Source: Xenopus tropicalis
Lineage: Eukaryota > Chordata > Amphibia > Anura > Pipidae
Assembly: GCF_000004195.4 (NCBI RefSeq)
Contig: NC_030681.2
Location: forward strand, 26,240,982 to 26,304,981
Direction: 5' to 3'
DNA length: 64,000 bases
Shown here piece after piece: positions 1 to 11,921 of the stretch. The first letter of the stretch is position 1. The number at the start of each line of letters is the position of its first letter. Made by a program: the position numbers and the translations under genes. Under the pieces are notes generated by a model, which saw only the letters and a list, made by a program, of their open reading frames with translations, made no database searches and was not told the origin of the DNA.

Positions 1-503
1 ATAAGCCGATCCAAATATAAGCCGAGGTAACTAGTTTTACCCAAGAAAACTGGAAAAATTAAGCCTAGGGTGGGAAATGCAGCAGCTACTGCTAAGTTTC
101 AATAATCAAAATATTTATTTAAAAAAATATATGTTTAAAAACATATACCCCACTGATGCCTCAATTAATGTATTTTTTAAATATATATTTCAAAGAAAAA
201 CAGTTAAACTAGCTCTGTAAGTGGAGAAGAGGGTCAACAAAAACAATATGAGTACTACCCCATGCTCATTGTGCATTGGCAAACTTGCTGCAGACCCAGT
301 TCTGGAGGACACGTAAGGGGAAATAAGTATGGGAGCAGGCCAGGGCACTGGAGGGTCTGGCTGTGGGTGGCCTAATTTGCACACAAAGGACAAAGGGTGC
401 TAACCTGGAGGGACCCATGGCACCCGACTCTAGTATAAGCCGAGAGTGACTTTTTCAGCACATTTTGGGTGCTGAAAAACTAGGCTTATACTCGAGTATA
501 TAC
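1..503. mobile_element. Palindrome-ended non-autonomous element, possibly cut by the window edge
   Basis: The right end is a hairpin at 431-492: TATAAGCCGAG and a CTTTTTCAGCAC arm face GTGCTGAAAAACT and AGGCTTATA, followed by CTCGAGTATATAC. The words ATAAGCCGA and TATAAGCCGAG recur at 1-25, so the left end is at or just beyond the window start. The interior is AT-rich with no believable coding frame. I recognise the end motif as a dispersed vertebrate repeat but cannot assign its superfamily. Confidence 0.6.
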
Positions 504-1534
504 AGTAGATATGGGAAAAGGCTTTCAGACTGCAGCCATGGTGTTTGTTAAAAGAAAACCTCCATTACATTCATAATCAGCCGATCTTTGCACAAGTGGA
601 AGCCCATGGCCTTACTTGTCTGACTCGTGTAGTCTCCTACCAGGGGGCTTGGAAATGTGGTTTGGGTCTTGGGAGGGGCGACTTAGACAGAAAATATTTA
701 CAAAAACATGATTTTACTTGGGGCTATGAAACTTCCCATTTATATAATAGAGCGTTAGGTAAAAATCAAGGGCTCCTCCCATTATCATTTTATCTGTAAA
801 ATATCACAATAACAAACACTTAATTTGCTCTATCTTGCTTAACCTGCTTCTATGCGGCATCTGTGGCAAGGGAGTACCAGCTTTTCCTTCATGTAGGAAC
901 TCTGGGCACCTCCAATGGCAGGTACCACTTTGTATGTGCAGGACTGGCACATAGACAGGGCCAAAGGATTTCCTGCATAGGGCTGCTGTACATGACATTG
1001 TATAAAAGCACCATGGCCAGCAAACAATAAATGAGTGCTTTAATTTTCCTATTAAATAGAAGATGAATCCACTTCACATTAAGACCCATGAGTGCACTGT
1101 TACCGACAATATATAAGCTTTTATCTTTGCTCACACTGCAGCCTGCTTTTGGAGTGTCTTTTAATGATATTACATGGGCTCTCTTTTTTAATTTACAGAG
1201 CTGACATGGTAATTTGCGTCAGACTTCAGCATGTTAATCAATGCAGACTTGTTCAGTTCCCCGAGGGCCCACTCTGGCCTTTGGCAAATCTCTTTTTATC
1301 CCTGTGCCTCAGGCATTAAAATTAGACTGCTGTGCTGGAAACTTGCTGCACACACTACTGTGCAACACTGGGGAGTTTGGAATGGTAACTGTCAGCACAG
1401 ACCTGCTACTGGCTCGTGTTTGGATTTAATGTTTGGGTCAGTTTAGGAGCATTACATTTTCTGCCTAAGCCATCCATCATTACCGGACTGATCTAGATAC
1501 CACTGGTACATTTGTGTTCCTTGTCATTTGTACA
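504..1534. other. Non-coding stretch, nothing recognised
   Basis: AT-rich sequence with only short chance reading frames. I see no repeat shared with the rest of the window, no splice-site pair around an open frame and no RNA gene. Confidence 0.5.
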
Positions 1535-1860
1535 GTATATATAGAGTATAATGTACCCCCTATTATAAAATATAAGGATATTATAAGTCACCTTGGAGTT
1601 CCATTACCATAAAAAGGCACAAGGCCAAGGACGAAGTGCTTTTACACAGGTCATGGAACTCCAAAGTAACTTCGGATATCCTCATATTTACACAAGTTCC
1701 TGTGAGCCATGTTCCTGTGAGGCATAGTTTATAAGAATATAATTTACAGGATTTTCATGGCTCTTCTGTATTATATAGTTAATAAAGTACCACATTTTCT
1801 TCAACAACCATATAAAGACAAAAAGACCAAGTGCTTTTATACAAGTCATGGACAGGGGTG
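1535..1860. mobile_element. Frog inverted-repeat element, dimer-like copy
   Basis: Two arms face each other: a left arm with AGGATATTATAAGTCACC and GGAGTTCC, and a right arm with GGAACTCC and GGATATCCTCATATTT. They flank a core reading CAAGGCCAAGGACGAAGTGC. A second partial core (CCAAGTGCTTTTATACAAG) follows near 1830, so this looks like one full unit plus part of the next. The same family recurs as a dimer at 47,865-48,400. Non-coding. Confidence 0.6.
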
Positions 1861-2731
1861 TCCTGAAGACGGCTTGAGTTAGAGCCAAACGTTGAATAAA
1901 AACACCATTTTTTTGTTTTGAACAAGCCCTGTGAGTGCATTTTTTCATTTTGTATCATACATATATATATATATTGCAACGTTTTGGCTATATCACTATA
2001 TATGCAGATATGTGCAGAACAACACACAAGCCATGCAGAAAAATTGAAGAGTAATACTTTGAGGCCAATAAGGGTCACATGTGGGTTGCAGTATAATAGT
2101 GCGAACGCACAAAACACAGAATATGTACTGCACATTAGTGGTTACAGAATTCAGGCAAAATCAATAATAAGGTCACTGGGCTACAGGTTATCAATTTTTT
2201 TTTGCTAAACACCTATCCTCACATCCCTTTCATGTCTCTTGTGTCTTTTTCATTTTAGTGGACTGATGCGTAAAGAGCCGTCGTCCATGTTTTTCCACAT
2301 AGTGGGCCAAATATCCAGGCCACAAACCTGGGACACAAAATGTTTTGAAGGTGAATTGTGATGCTGTATTTCAACAAAATCAGTGAAGCCTATGAGCATG
2401 TTACTGTACAGCACTGTGCTATAGAGAGCACTGAGGCAGTTGCTACAGTACATGAGGTTTACTCTGTCCTTTTGTTCTTTTCTGATGGTTTAGTAATGGA
2501 GGTTGGGTTATGCTTTGGGCACCACCCACTGCAATTTTCCTGTACAATTGTCCATTTGCCCTGCTTCTATACATACAGCCAATGCAGTTGTAAGAAGAGA
2601 GAATGCTGAAGTTCTATCTTATCTCTTGTTAAAATAGATTAAAACTTTTATGGGTACAGAGAACTAGATTTATATTGTCCATTTTACTCTTAACCACATG
2701 TAGACTTTGGGATGTACCTTATCATATAGAT
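1861..2731. other. Non-coding stretch with a short AT microsatellite
   Basis: A short (AT)n tract lies at about 1960-1975. Weakly inverted AACGTT-containing words near 1888 and 1978 hint at an old degenerate element. Nothing else is recognisable. Confidence 0.4.
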
Positions 2732-2916
2732 CAGGGCTGTCCAACTGGAGGCCCATGAGCTGGATGGGGCCCTCCAAAGGATTTATATGAACCCAATCTG
2801 CTCAGAGGCTCCATAGACTTCCTTATATGATATCATCATAATAATTCAATCCTAGCCTCCAATATGCTGTATGACATATAATTGGCCCACTACGAGTAAT
2901 AAGTTGGACACCACTG
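2732..2916 (+). mobile_element. hAT-like MITE of the CTGTCCAACT family
   Basis: It begins CAGGGCTGTCCAACT and ends AGTTGGACACCACTG, an imperfect terminal inverted repeat. The flanking 8-mers ATATAGAT and ATATAGGC match at 6 of 8 positions, consistent with a decayed 8-bp hAT target duplication. At 185 bp it is far too short to encode a transposase. Related copies lie at 43,581 (truncated) and 54,770 (intact ends). Confidence 0.75.
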
Positions 2917-3457
2917 ATATAGGCAATTCCATATCTTTAGAGGGGCCCTTTCTCTTAGGGACAGGTGAGTAAGTACAGAAATAATGAATTGTAAGACAGT
3001 GTGTTATTGTCCCCATTGCCCAGAGGAACTCTATCCTATCGGTTACCCCAAAATGGTGTCAGTATTCAGAAACAGTTACGTAAAGGTGAACAAACCAAGT
3101 ACAGCATAAAAATCATGAAAGTATCCCTTTAACTCTTTATGTAACTGTTTGCAAACAAGATTATAATGCATACAGTATACATACTGTATATTCCTGTAGC
3201 TAGCAGTGTACATTATATACACTATATTTCCTTTCAGTGTCCTTAAGATACCTTTGACAGGAAAAGAAGTGTGATAAATTCTACCCAGAAGTTTTAGCCC
3301 TAAATTTCTGCTTCTGACCACAGTTTAAGCCAATTTCCTCCAGCTGGCTGCCTTTAGCTACATAACTGCTACCCTAAATCAGATTACACTGGAAAGCACT
3401 TGTGTTGCCTTTTTTTTATAAAGCAGATATGACGCAAGGCTTTTCTTCAAAAGTTAT
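2917..3457. other. Non-coding stretch, nothing recognised
   Basis: No shared repeat or credible exon. A GTGAGT donor-like site at 2965 follows a pyrimidine-rich AG by only six bases; I treat that as chance. Confidence 0.4.
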
Positions 3458-3757
3458 TTAAAGGGGTGGTTCACTTTTAAGTTAACTTTTGTATGTTAGA
3501 AAATGGCTAATTAATAGCAACTTTTCCATTGGTCTTCATATTTATTTTTTATACCTTTTGAATTACTAACTTTTCTCTTCTGACCAGCTTTCAAATGGGG
3601 GTCACTGACCCCGGAAGCACAAAAACTATTGCTCTGTGAGGCTGCAATTTTATTGTTATACGTATTTACTTATTATTACTTTTCTATTCAGGCCCTCTCC
3701 TATCCATATTCCAGATTCTCATTTAAACCACTGCTTGGTTGATAGGGTAATTTGGAC
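3458..3757 (+). mobile_element. T2/Kolobok-like MITE, left part only
   Basis: It starts TTAAAGGGGTGGTTCAC, the TTAAAGGRR-type end known from frog T2-MITEs. The interior words CATTGGTCTTCATATTTATT, CAGCTTTCAAA and CAGGCCCTCTCC recur in the same order at 10,395-10,790. The right terminus is missing, and homology stops shortly after TAGGGTAATTTGGACC. Non-coding. Confidence 0.75.
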
Positions 3758-4572
3758 CAGAGGTGCAAAGACTTACTCCTGGCAATGGTGGATGCAAGAG
3801 TCAGAGGGCACGGTGGATTTTGGCCAAATAACACGGTGTCTGTTTTGCACTTTGCACCTTGCCCCATTTTAGTAAATAAGCCCTATGCTGTTGTCATTAG
3901 GAGCTTGTTGAGAATACTGCAGAAGATTCCTGCTCTATCAGTACACGTCCGCACCCGCGGATCCTGAAAGTCCCTTGAGCCATAGGAATGCGGTAATGCT
4001 TTCTAACTGCCTTCTTCTCCTGCGGAGGATTCACACCGTAGGACAGGTCTGTCAGATATAAAACTGGATTTTCTGGAAAGAGGATAGACAGCAGGGAGCC
4101 TTGGTACAGACTTTTCTGAAAAGCCAAATGTAAAGTGCCTTTGGCAGGCATCTTTTTGTTGCGTTTTAATGATATTTTAGAGAACCTCATGGGAGGGATC
4201 ACAGAGATCATAGCATTCTCTATAAATATCTTTCAGGCCTTTCTCCTTGCAGACAAGGGGAGAAGCAGCAACTGGCTTGACCGGACCTGTATGGCACACT
4301 ACTGGGAAACCACCTCGCCACCTCAACTTGTGCACCCTTGGTTAGCAGACTTGGTTAGAGTCAGGAAAAGGAGAAAGAGAAGTCATGGTGCATGGGGCAA
4401 ACCTAAGCCAGCTCGGTTGCTGTAGCAGTACGTCGGCACAGTCCTGACCAGCTGTTGCATTATTACCCCAATACACCTCGGATGTGGCACAGTATACCAA
4501 ATGTGGCACCATGTATTACTATTTTAAATATGGCACCCTGAACATCTACACAAAATATGGCACTATGCATTT

Positions 4573-5151
4573 TTAAAGGAGCAGTATACCCCCTTGTTCA
4601 ACATGAGCTGAAGGAATAGGGCTTGGAGTGAAAACACTTTATGCCATACTTTATTTTTTTTTTTTTTTTAGCTACTCCATGTTTATCATTCCCCCATATG
4701 TAATAAAAGGCACTAAGTTTGCCCAGTAGCAGTAACCCACAGCAACCAATAAGATGTGTGCTTTTAGACAGATGATCAGTAAATGCTACCTGCAGATTAG
4801 TTGCTATGGGTTACTGCTCCTGGGCAAACTTAGTGCCTTTTATTACATAGCCTCATTGCGAGGTATACAGTTAGATTACTAGTATACATCCTCATCCCCT
4901 TATCCCTTTGTTGCGGCTGTTTTTTGTTAGCAGGATTTGATTATGCAGGGGGATTATCTGTTTACTGGTAATTTATTTACTTTGCAAAGACCATACATGA
5001 AGCAGCTTCAATTTACCCATTTGCCCTGTTTAGCTCAAAAAATAACAAAAACCATAGATTTTGCTGAATAAAACAATAGGCAAAATGTATGTTCCCTACA
5101 AACTCCATTCCTTGAGCTCGAGTTGAATAAGAGATTATGATGTCCTTTTAA
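4573..5151. mobile_element. TTAA-bounded T2-like element hosting a nested hairpin
   Basis: The left end is TTAAAGGAGCAGTATACCC and the right end is TCCTTTTAA, so it is TTAA-bounded with short TTAAAGGA-like inverted ends. A separate near-perfect palindrome sits inside at 4697-4848. The two ends do not match over a long stretch, so the outer boundaries are an inference. Confidence 0.5.
4697..4848. mobile_element. Palindromic hairpin MITE nested in another element
   Basis: The left arm starts TATGTAATAAAAGGCACTAA and the right arm ends TTAGTGCCTTTTATTACATA. The arms of about 52 bp differ at only three positions. The inner arm carries the GCAGTAACCCA word also seen in a diverged palindrome at 47,627. 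Arm symmetry this high implies a fairly young insertion. Confidence 0.75.
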
Positions 5152-5240
5152 TCTTCAACTCTGACTGTGGCACCTTAACTTTGTAATACAGGACCATGCA
5201 CTTTTAACCCAAGTGTGGCAGCAATGAATTCTATTCCCAT

Positions 5241-6662
5241 GGTGCCACTGTCCATTGCTTTCGTTACACCAGGTCCCTGCTCGTGACCCTATTTCTTAGT
5301 TAGAGTTGAGGGAGCCTTGCACTGTACACATGTTCATATGGGAATACATACAGGGTCCTGCTGATCATCTGTTTGATAATCTGTATGGGTTATGTGCCTT
5401 TTGTGTAAGAGGCAAAGCCAGTTCCTTCATTAGCAAGCTAAAAAGCCTCAGGGTCAGAACACAAAAGTATTTCAAATGATCCCCCATAGACAACTGAGCA
5501 TAATTAGCAACCTGACTCACCTGCCCTGAAACTAAACATAAAACTGCACTTGTTTGGCTTCTTGGAATTCAACTCTTTGCCCTCAGTAATGCAAATTATA
5601 TGGAAGAATAGTAGATTTCCGAAGAACATGTTGAACAGCCCCTGACTGGCATTCAATAAACATGATATGTCAACTATAAAATGCACTTCTATACTTCTTG
5701 GTAAGATATGTGATACTGGAAAGCATGTTTGATAATGATCATTATTGCATTAATGCTAAATGTCAGGTCTCTAGGGCTATAAACAGGCCTGGAAAGCTAT
5801 TGCTTCTTCTCTGGGGCTTTGACATCCCCTGAGGAATGGAATTCAACAGCTTAGCACTTTTAAGGCAGGGAAGGAATTTGTGGTGAGTTTTGACTTTGAA
5901 ATTAGAAATAGATTCTGTGGGGTGGGAGCAGGGAGGGGGCTCAATGGATGGCAGTGGAGGGAGGCTTTTATTTGGGGGCTTAGTTCTCCTTTAAAACCCC
6001 TTATTGCAGGTCCACAATTCTCCAGCTTTGCAGCTGTTCCCTACAATACAAAGAATAATGTGAGAATGTACATGAATAACCTGAGTTGAGGAATCATTCG
6101 GGTCGGAAATCTTTCTGGATCTGAGCTCAGCAAAGTGACAAGAGAAATGTCATATAGATGGCAAAATAAAGTGACTGGCGGAAAGGCATTCGTAAGGAGC
6201 TGGTACAGCATCTGATAACACAAAAAAAGAACATTCAGCAAAAATGTTGTATTTTTGAAATAATGCTCATGTGCTAACTGGAAACTCACTCCACAGGGAA
6301 AAAGTATTAATATACCAATACAAATAGTGCCCTAACAGTGTAAATGACTGTTACCTATACAAGTGTTGTGCTATATAGCTTACAGTACCTGCACTACACA
6401 CAGTTGCCTCTTTTCTCTGTAAAATGAATTACTATTATTGCTATAATCCATTGAATTGATTAAGTCCAGTGTTTGATACAGATAACTGGAACGGAAGCGT
6501 TTCTTATATAATTGGCCCTTTTACAGATTGCGGGCATTCTCACATGTAAACGGAACTGAGAGGAGAAATTTTATTTAGGTGATTTGCTCCCTTTTTCAAA
6601 TGATATTTATAACTCTTCTAATATGATTTAAAGGGGAAATTAGGCTCCCGAATTAAATTTTG
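5241..6662. other. Non-coding stretch, nothing recognised
   Basis: Mostly unique AT-rich sequence. A TTAAAGGGG at 6628, just before the next element, looks like an isolated T2-type end with no identified partner. No credible exon. Confidence 0.4.
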
Positions 6663-7158
6663 TTAAAGAGCTCCACACAACACAGAAACGCCTAATATAC
6701 CTATCACTGTAATTTGTTAATCAAAAGTATGAATAAATACCATTTTTATATGCTGAAATCCAGCTACAAAACAGTTCTTCCTTTTTTGCATGATTTGAAA
6801 TCCTGGCAGGGGAGGAGGGACTAAAACATTGGTGTTACAAATTGTAACAACTTCTCCACAGGTTACAGACAGCATGCAGGAACTACATAACCCACAATGC
6901 ATTACACTGTAAAGTTCCTTTCCTTATTGACATCATGTGTGCAGGGAATTGTGGGATTGGGAGGACGCAGGCTGAAGGCAGGCTGAGGACAGGCGACTAC
7001 TTTTACATTTCATTTGAGTCTGAAAGCAGTCAGCCCGATCAGCAGGGGAACAGGGGGCCAGGCTTAGGGCATTGTTCTGAAACAATTCATTACATTATAA
7101 ACCATCAAAAGGCTGCACGATTTGCTTTGGGTTGCTTTTGGGTGGAGTTCCTCTTTAA
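6663..7158 (-). mobile_element. TTAA MITE carrying ZNF143-like motifs, reverse copy
   Basis: It starts TTAAAGAGCTCCACA and ends GTGGAGTTCCTCTTTAA, matching inverted ends bounded by TTAA as in T2/Kolobok MITEs. It is the reverse complement of the copies at 39,016 and 57,263. The interior contains AACTACATAACCCACAATGC at 6881-6900, similar to the ZNF143/STAF consensus, and a GGAATTGTGGGATTGGGAG block. Short open frames inside recur between copies because the DNA is shared; they do not look coding. Confidence 0.8.
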
Positions 7159-7782
7159 TAAATATAATAATATCATTTTTTTATTTCTTCAATGTAATTA
7201 GTATCACAAAGAACGACCCTTGTTAGTATCAGAGTTCATAGTATCATAGTTTTAGGTTCGGTTTTATACCCCGGCCACTGAAATATATGGGACATGTACA
7301 GACAATGCTTAAAGCAAGTCATTAGTTTTAACTCATTGTTTAGTACTCATCCCAGATAAAGATCACTACTGCAGTAATGTTGAACAGGTCTGGACTGTTG
7401 AATTTATAGTCCTTAGGGTGAAAAGAAGCTTAAAAGGATTTCACAAGGAATTATGTACGTTGGGATTTGGCAAGAAACATGAAATTCATCCCCTCCACTC
7501 TTCTATGTCAAAAATGTAGTTTTGGTGAACCTCTGGCATAACCAGACATACTCTAGTGGGAGGTTAAGAAGCAGACTATGGTCTGATTTTAATTGTGGGT
7601 TGCCAGGAAATGATTGCAATACAGTATATTATTTTGCTATGGGAAACATGGGCAAAAGAAATGCCAAGTACTAAAAACTAAAACAGTGACAGACAGACAC
7701 AGGGTAGATTTGCAAAAACATTTATCAAGTTACATTTTTGAAAACTTGTGTTCTTTGTAGGCAAGCTCCAGTTGAACTTGAG
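7159..7782. other. Non-coding stretch, nothing recognised
   Basis: Unique AT-rich sequence between two MITEs, without shared repeats or exon signals. Confidence 0.4.
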
Positions 7783-8096
7783 GCTAATGTCCCACTAAGC
7801 GATTTAGTCGCCCACTATAGATCTCTGCTTCCAGAAGTCACTAATCTCTTCAAATGCCTTTCCTTACAAAGAGAATTGTCGGTAGAAAGGCCTCCGCATC
7901 AATTCAGTTTTCCAAAGTGACACAAAGTCGTCTGCAGGATGGAACTTCGCATGAATTCGGAAAACCAAAGTGTTGCATTGGCCTTTGCACCGGAGATTCC
8001 CTTTGTTGCCAGTGGAAAGGCATTTCGGACTGATTAGCCACCCACGGTACCAGAGATCTATCGCGGGTAACTAAATTGCTCTGTGGGACATTAGTC
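7783..8096. mobile_element. Palindromic MITE with GATTTAGTCGCCC-type ends
   Basis: The left end reads GGCTAATGTCCCACTAAGCG then ATTTAGTCGCCCAC; the right end reads GCGGGTAACTAAATTGC then TCTGTGGGACATTAG. The centre is also symmetric around GAATTCGGAAAACCAAAG and TTTTCCAAAG. This is a known frog MITE architecture, somewhat decayed. Confidence 0.7.
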
Positions 8097-8097
8097 T

Positions 8098-8180
8098 AAG
8101 GCTGATGTCCCAAGGAGAGAATTAGTCTCCCGCAATAGATCTCTGCTACTGCAGGCAACTAATCTCTCCACACATCGTGT
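8098..8180 (+). mobile_element. Partial second copy abutting the preceding MITE
   Basis: Directly after the element ending near 8096, the left-end sequence starts again: GGCTGATGTCCCAAGGAGAG, then ATTAGTCTCCCGC and AGATCTCTGCT. Similarity to the head of the first copy fades after about 80 bp, so this is a truncated head-to-tail partner. Confidence 0.6.
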
Positions 8181-9474
8181 GCAAGTGCGGCAACTGATAC
8201 ATGGGAACCCTGGCGCTATAGCCACCTTCAAACTGGAGCTAATTCCATAGCAAACTTGTGTCCAATGAATCACACACAAATATCATTTTAATGCCAAACA
8301 CAAGCAATGAGGCTATTCCTACTCTGATAAAACACTGAGCACATTAGCAGCCAATTTGACAAGACGCTCAATTGCGTCTGTTTGCATAGGGCACACTTGC
8401 AGTAGTCACAGTTCAGCACTTGCTGTTTGATTTCCCCAGTTAACAGCACTTTTCCCCTTTTTTCACTTTAACACAGTAAAATCTTCAATATTTTGGTCTC
8501 TGCAGTGCCAGCGAGCACTCTTCAGAGATCTGATATATATCATTAACGCTGACCTTCCCTTCAGACTTTCCGAGCTCCCATCCTCAAGCATCCCCTTTGC
8601 AGGATAAATCTGAAGGCAATCCCTACTTGAGTACAGGATTCTTAATTAGAAACTCAGTCATTGTGACTCATTTGCATGTGATTAAGCCTAGATATTCTTA
8701 TAAACCAGCATTATTAATGGTGCTTCAGGGCCACATTAGAGGTGCTCTTCTTTTTATAACTGTTATTAGCTGTAGAGTCATTTTCTCTTTCTCGAAAAAT
8801 AGAATTCTCTGGTTTGACTTTAGAATACAGATTTTTGACTGTAATCAGATCAGTTTAACAACAGACTGACCTGCCATAAAACTGCGTCTGCCCTGAGTGT
8901 TTGGTGATAAGAAGCCATCCAGTTTTGCCTATATATAGATCTCTGTGTATCTGGTAGATAAAGTTAAACAAGTTTAAAACCCACTCGGAACGCGTTGATT
9001 CTGGTGACATATGCCACCAACTTTTTTGTTCATTAGAAGCAATGCTGAAAACAGTGTAAGATTATAGGTGAATGCTCTCAGATTCTGCAGGCGTCGTTGA
9101 TTTCTTTTTAATGCCGTGCTCATTAAAGTGACAGTAGCAACATCAAAATACAAATGGGGCACAGAAACCCATCGCAAGGAAACAAGAAAAGTCTTGCCAA
9201 TCATTTCCTTCTCAGTGATGGGAAAATAAAAACCTACTGCATGGAAAACATGGAACTAGATAGAGATCTGTGGCAATTCAGAAATGTGCAGCGCAGGGGG
9301 TAAATGCAGTTTGTGTCAGTTTTTTTTGCACTTGGTGCCCTGCCATGCACTTTGCAAATCACCCCTGATATGTAGGTGCAGAGTACAGCTCCCTAGATTT
9401 TTGAACTAAGGTGTGTGTTCTTTTGTGCCCCCTAGTTCTCTAGCACTAAATGAACCCTTTAGGATCCTCTGTTT
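8181..9474. other. Non-coding stretch, nothing recognised
   Basis: Unique AT-rich DNA. A few open frames below 95 codons are present on both strands without recognisable protein features. Confidence 0.4.
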
Positions 9475-9680
9475 CAGGGATCCCCAATATTTTTTACTTG
9501 CAAGTCACAAAAACATGAAAAAAGTTCTTTGTGGGTGCCAAATAAGGACTATAATTGGCTATTTAGTAGCCCCCAAGCCAGAAATATAAAAATGGGCACT
9601 TACTTTGAGGCCACTGTGACCAACATCCAAGGGGGTGGTGAGCAACATGTTGCTTAGGAGCCACTGGTTGGGGATCACTG
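9475..9680 (-). mobile_element. hAT-like MITE of the GATCCCCAACC family, reverse copy
   Basis: It begins CAGGGATCCCCAA and ends GGTTGGGGATCACTG. Interior words AGCAACATGTTGCT and AGTCAC are shared, in reverse, with 36,634, 44,610 and 61,226. The flanking 8-mers CTCTGTTT and CTCTATAG agree at five of eight positions. This copy is internally shortened relative to the 308-bp copies. Confidence 0.75.
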
Positions 9681-10394
9681 CTCTATAGTGTTTGGGTGTG
9701 TAGAGTTTTATTGTATTACATAGTGTAATAAAATAAAACTCATTTACAAATGCAAAGTGCAGTGTTCAAAGTGCACCACCTCAGGGGGGCGGCCTCTGGG
9801 CACCGTCATTAGATATCCGGCGCTGCCTATAACATAAACAACAAGCCCTGATCTCCAAGCTGAGTTTAAAAGTAAATAAGAACTAGGTCATGCTATTACA
9901 TTACATTAGGAAATCTATTACAAGCACACTATAAGTCCGGGCTGCTTCGTGGCACAGAATAAGCATAAATGATTTAATAAATAATTAAGAACATGGAGAA
10001 GTTACAAAAGGTGTTTCTCATTTAATGCCGCCCCACTGCGGGCACCTTACACCTGCTATAAATTGCAGTGCCCTCCAATAGTAGGCCTGTGGCATGGAGG
10101 AGAGGGGCATGGGAAAAGGCAATGCTGGCAGATTGGCATTTGTGCACACTGCAATCACTTATCCTAACTATTCCTTATTCATATACAGTAGCATTGACCT
10201 TTGCTGGAAACTTGAAATCATTTGCATCAGTCTCTTTACAGTTCCACTATGTTTTTTACTTAGTCAATGTGGCTTTGTATCTGGCGGACTGATGCACATG
10301 GTATCGAAAGCACTTAGCTGCATGTCAAGGTACAACTCTCCAATGGAACTCTGGGAGCAATGCCTCCTAAAAGCATTTTGTTATATAGCGTGTC
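9681..10394. other. Non-coding stretch, nothing recognised
   Basis: Unique sequence. An open frame begins here at 10,094 and runs to 10,663, but its second half lies inside a repeat copy, so I do not call a gene. Confidence 0.4.
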
Positions 10395-10790
10395 CTATTC
10401 CTAGCAATGTTGCAATTGGTCTTCATCATTTATTTTTTGTAGATTTTGAATTATTTTCTTTACTTGTCTATATCTTTCCAGCTTTCAAAAGGTGGCCACA
10501 GTCCCTGGCAGCCAAAAAACTATTGCTCTGTGAGCTTACAAATTGTTTTATTGTTCCTTTTTATTATATACTTATTTACTATTTACTTATTATTTATCTT
10601 TTCATTCAGGCCCTCTCCAGTTCATATTCCATGCGCTCATTCAACCCACTGCCTGGTTACTAAGATTAAGAAGACCCTAGCAACCAGATAGGTACTGAAA
10701 TTCCAAACTAGGGAACTACAGAACAAAAAGCTAAATAACTGAAAAACCACAAAAAATATAAAAATGAAAACCAATTAGATCAAAATACCT
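10395..10790 (+). mobile_element. T2/Kolobok-like MITE, central and right part
   Basis: The order of CAATTGGTCTTCATCATTTA, CCAGCTTTCAAAAGG, CAGGCCCTCTCC and GACCCTAGCAACCAGAT follows the family seen at 3,458 and continues into its right half (AAAAGCTAAATAACTGAAAA, AAAATGAAAACCAATTAG). Both TTAA termini are missing or eroded. Together the two partial copies cover most of the element. Confidence 0.7.
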
Positions 10791-11921
10791 ATGGCTATGT
10801 GAAGCGATTCATTGATACCAGGTACCAGGTATAGGGGCAAGTACATTTAAAAGTAGTGTTTTGGCACACCTGGCTTTAAGCACATTTTTGCATTTTGCCC
10901 TAGTGCTTGCATTTGTTAAATGATCACAGAAGTCCATGCAACTCATGATTTTGTGAGCTCCACAATCTGCTGTCACATTGCACACCAGTATTTTTTGTAC
11001 AGACATACAGTAGGAGGGGGAAATCCAACCTTTAAATAAAATTTATTGAACAGATTGGTTAACAGTGGTTAATACAATATCATTCTCAGGGTGGAGAAGT
11101 GTTTTCAACTACCCAGTCCTCTCAGGAGATAATCGTGCTAATGCCACAGTCTATGGCTTTTAGGTTGATGTCAATCAGGAAAAAGGGGACCACTGTCCGT
11201 CAGTGATACTCACTTATTAGAAGAAGCATTTACTGTAAATAAGACAATGGGAAGTCTGGGAAAACAGGCATTTAGATCAACACTATCCCCCCTGGAGAGC
11301 TAGAAATCATCAAATCTACCCAAAGGCGGGTGCTGCTATGTTGCTTGCCAGCGCTGAGGCAATTTCCATAAGTGCCAATAACTTCCACTGGTCCTAAATG
11401 TTATTCCTTATCTGTTGTGCTGTTCAAGCATTGTCTTAGCTGTGACAGCCAAAGTGACAGTTTCCCCATATGCAAATAAGGAGTGTCCTCTCTTGGGGCA
11501 GAACAAAAGAAACAGCAGAACCAGCAGCTGTTTGGGTCTCCGGGGTATGGAGGGCTAGCGGGGGTCCAGAATGATGAGCAATGAATGATATCTGTGCAGA
11601 TCAGCCTCTCCAGTGTTTGGGGGTTTGCTGCACAGCTAACTGGCTAAACCCTCCTAAGAAATGACATCCAATTTCCTAAAAACTATAGTATACTGAAGTA
11701 CCAATTTGGAGAAGAGAAGCCCATTACAGTGGCTTTAGTTCATCACCCTATGGGTTGTGGGTTTTACTTGCTCTGCCTCAACTGAGCTTCCTTATCTATA
11801 CCTCTGTTGTAGTGGAAGATCTGTATTTCTGACTCCAGTGCTATCAGTCAGATAAACTGACAACCAACTGATCCCCATATTATTTCTACAATATTATACA
11901 TAACTTTCAGGCAGTAATATA
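10791..11921. other. Non-coding stretch, nothing recognised
   Basis: Mostly unique DNA. No exon-like open frame with matching splice sites and no repeat shared within the window. Confidence 0.4.

Larger units (their letters stand above)
4470..5240. repeat. Degenerate TGTGGCAC-type simple array split by an insertion
   Basis: Variants of ATGTGGCACC, ATATGGCACC and TGTGGCAGC recur irregularly at 4480-4565 and again at 5165-5240. The intervening 579 bp is a TTAA-bounded element. The simplest reading is an old low-copy tandem array interrupted by that insertion. Confidence 0.45.

Noticed and set aside
2959..2964. Six-base microexon between CTCTTAG and GTGAGT
   Set aside because: The distance is too short without conserved flanking signals. 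Such pairs are expected by chance in 64 kb.
6717..6902. Open frame with a close relative at 39,296-39,478
   Set aside because: Similarity follows the shared MITE DNA, including non-coding parts. The frame is not kept in the copy at 57,263.
10094..10663. 189-codon plus-strand open frame
   Set aside because: Its second half lies in a T2-like MITE copy, its end is an AT-rich Tyr/Leu/Ile string, and no domain is visible.
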